NCBI RefSeq assembly: GCF_013414345.1
Contig: NZ_CP058670.1
Location: 1,302,001 to 1,366,000, forward strand
Direction: 5' to 3'
From: Microcella indica
Lineage (GTDB): Bacteria; Actinomycetota; Actinomycetes; Actinomycetales; Microbacteriaceae
DNA: 64,000 nucleotides
A program made the translations under genes and the position numbers. The notes beneath the pieces were generated by a model. It worked only from the letters and a program-made list of their open reading frames with translations, was not told where the DNA came from and did no database searches. Of the stretch, positions 63,657 through 64,000 are shown one piece after another (the first letter of the stretch is position 1; every line of letters begins with the position of its first letter).

Positions 63657-64000
63657 CCGAGGTTCGCGTAGCGGGCGCGCGCGAAGCAGTACACGCCGTA
63701 GGCGATGAGCCCGCCGCCGACGAGGCCGAGAATCCAGACGCCGAAGGGCAGCCCGAGCAGAGATCGCAGCGCCCCGTCGAGCCCCGTCGACTCTGAGGCG
63801 TCGGAGGTGACGGCCGCCGCGATGAACAGCCCGCCGACGGCGAGAAGCGCGACGCCCTTGGCCGCATAGCCGGCGATGCCCAGACCGGTGATCACGGTGC
63901 CCGCAGTGCCCTCGGGAATGCTGAGATCGTCGCGGAAGCCCTGGGTGACGCCCTTGTGGATGAAGTAGCCGCCGACGGCGAGGACGACGAGACCTACGAG
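63653..64000 (-). CDS. DUF1206 membrane protein, C-terminal part (truncated by window edge)
   Basis: The C-terminal 115 residues of a DUF1206 protein; the frame stays open to base 64000, beyond an internal GTG at 63895. DUF1206 proteins consist of three repeated two-helix units of about 70 residues. Here the end of unit two (LVVLAVGGYFIHKGVTQGF) and all of unit three (GIAGYAAKGVALLAVGGLFIAAAV...WILGLVGGGLIAYGVYCFARARYANL) can be read, with the family's G-x-x-AKG and Y-x-x-ARARY motifs. Function unknown. Confidence 0.92.
   Translation of the reverse strand, partial: LVGLVVLAVGGYFIHKGVTQGFRDDLSIPEGTAGTVITGLGIAGYAAKGVALLAVGGLFIAAAVTSDASESTGLDGALRSLLGLPFGVWILGLVGGGLIAYGVYCFARARYANLG

Overview
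This window looks like a core chromosomal segment of a high-GC actinobacterium, most likely of the Microbacteriaceae or a close relative. The family is inferred from gene content and order, not from a database match. The support is: about 70% GC with strong third-position GC bias; Actinobacteria-specific genes (whiA, rbpA, opcA, an ANTAR response regulator of the PdtaR type, DUF3099); and a gene order close to the conserved uvrC-rapZ-whiA / gap-pgk-tpiA-secG / opcA-zwf-tal-tkt / ctaB / suf block of that phylum. I see no prophage, insertion sequence, CRISPR array, toxin-antitoxin pair, restriction system or biosynthetic cluster.

Layout. 1-4.1 kb: end of gltD, pyk, a LysM lipoprotein, tRNA-Leu(CAA) with an odd repeated tail, and pdtaR. 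4.1-12 kb: thioesterase, polA, a DUF885 hydrolase, rpsA, a DUF4126 membrane protein, coaE. 12-19 kb: the nucleotide-excision-repair genes uvrB, uvrA, uvrC. 19-25.5 kb: rapZ, whiA, sodA, then lower glycolysis (gap, pgk, tpiA) followed by secG and rbpA. 25.5-33.7 kb on the minus strand: an oxidative and non-oxidative pentose-phosphate operon (tkt, tal, pgi, zwf, opcA, pgl) with repeated 4-nt ATGA overlaps. 34-36 kb: heme O and heme A synthesis (ctaB, ctaA, convergent and overlapping). 36-40 kb: Fe-S cluster assembly (sufB, sufD, Rieske ferredoxin, sufC, sufT). 40-44 kb: bioY, an ABC-F ATPase, SURF1 and two small proteins. 44-52 kb: fabG, serB, the divergent glgC/glgA pair, an ABC ATPase, rpmE2, a DnaQ-like exonuclease and treS. 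51.7-64 kb: an alpha/beta hydrolase with a GT4 glycosyltransferase, YbaK, a histidine phosphatase, a sirtuin, a SpoU methyltransferase, a D,D-carboxypeptidase, an SGNH hydrolase, a small membrane protein, dinB, an SF2 helicase, a D-serine-dehydratase-like PLP enzyme and part of a DUF1206 membrane protein.

How the genes work together. Much of the window is central carbon metabolism: pyruvate kinase, triose-phosphate steps, the pentose-phosphate cycle, glycogen/alpha-glucan and trehalose interconversion. It is joined to respiratory cofactor supply (heme A, Fe-S clusters, SURF1 for the aa3 oxidase) and genome maintenance (UvrABC, Pol I, DinB).

The unusual content is non-coding. (1) A 62-bp tandem array after sufT forms nested hairpins whose stems co-vary between copies at seven base pairs while the unpaired parts stay constant. 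(2) tRNA-Leu is followed by two 79-bp units that each repeat the tRNA 3' end and add two perfect hairpins. (3) An 18-bp tandem repeat spans the stop codon of the DUF4126 gene. (4) A 25-bp inverted repeat with an internal palindrome flanks 157 bp before the PLP enzyme gene. (5) Many genes have a TAnnnT -10 element 6-8 nt before the start codon, the leaderless-mRNA layout, and in five cases that element begins with the TAG stop codon of the upstream gene.
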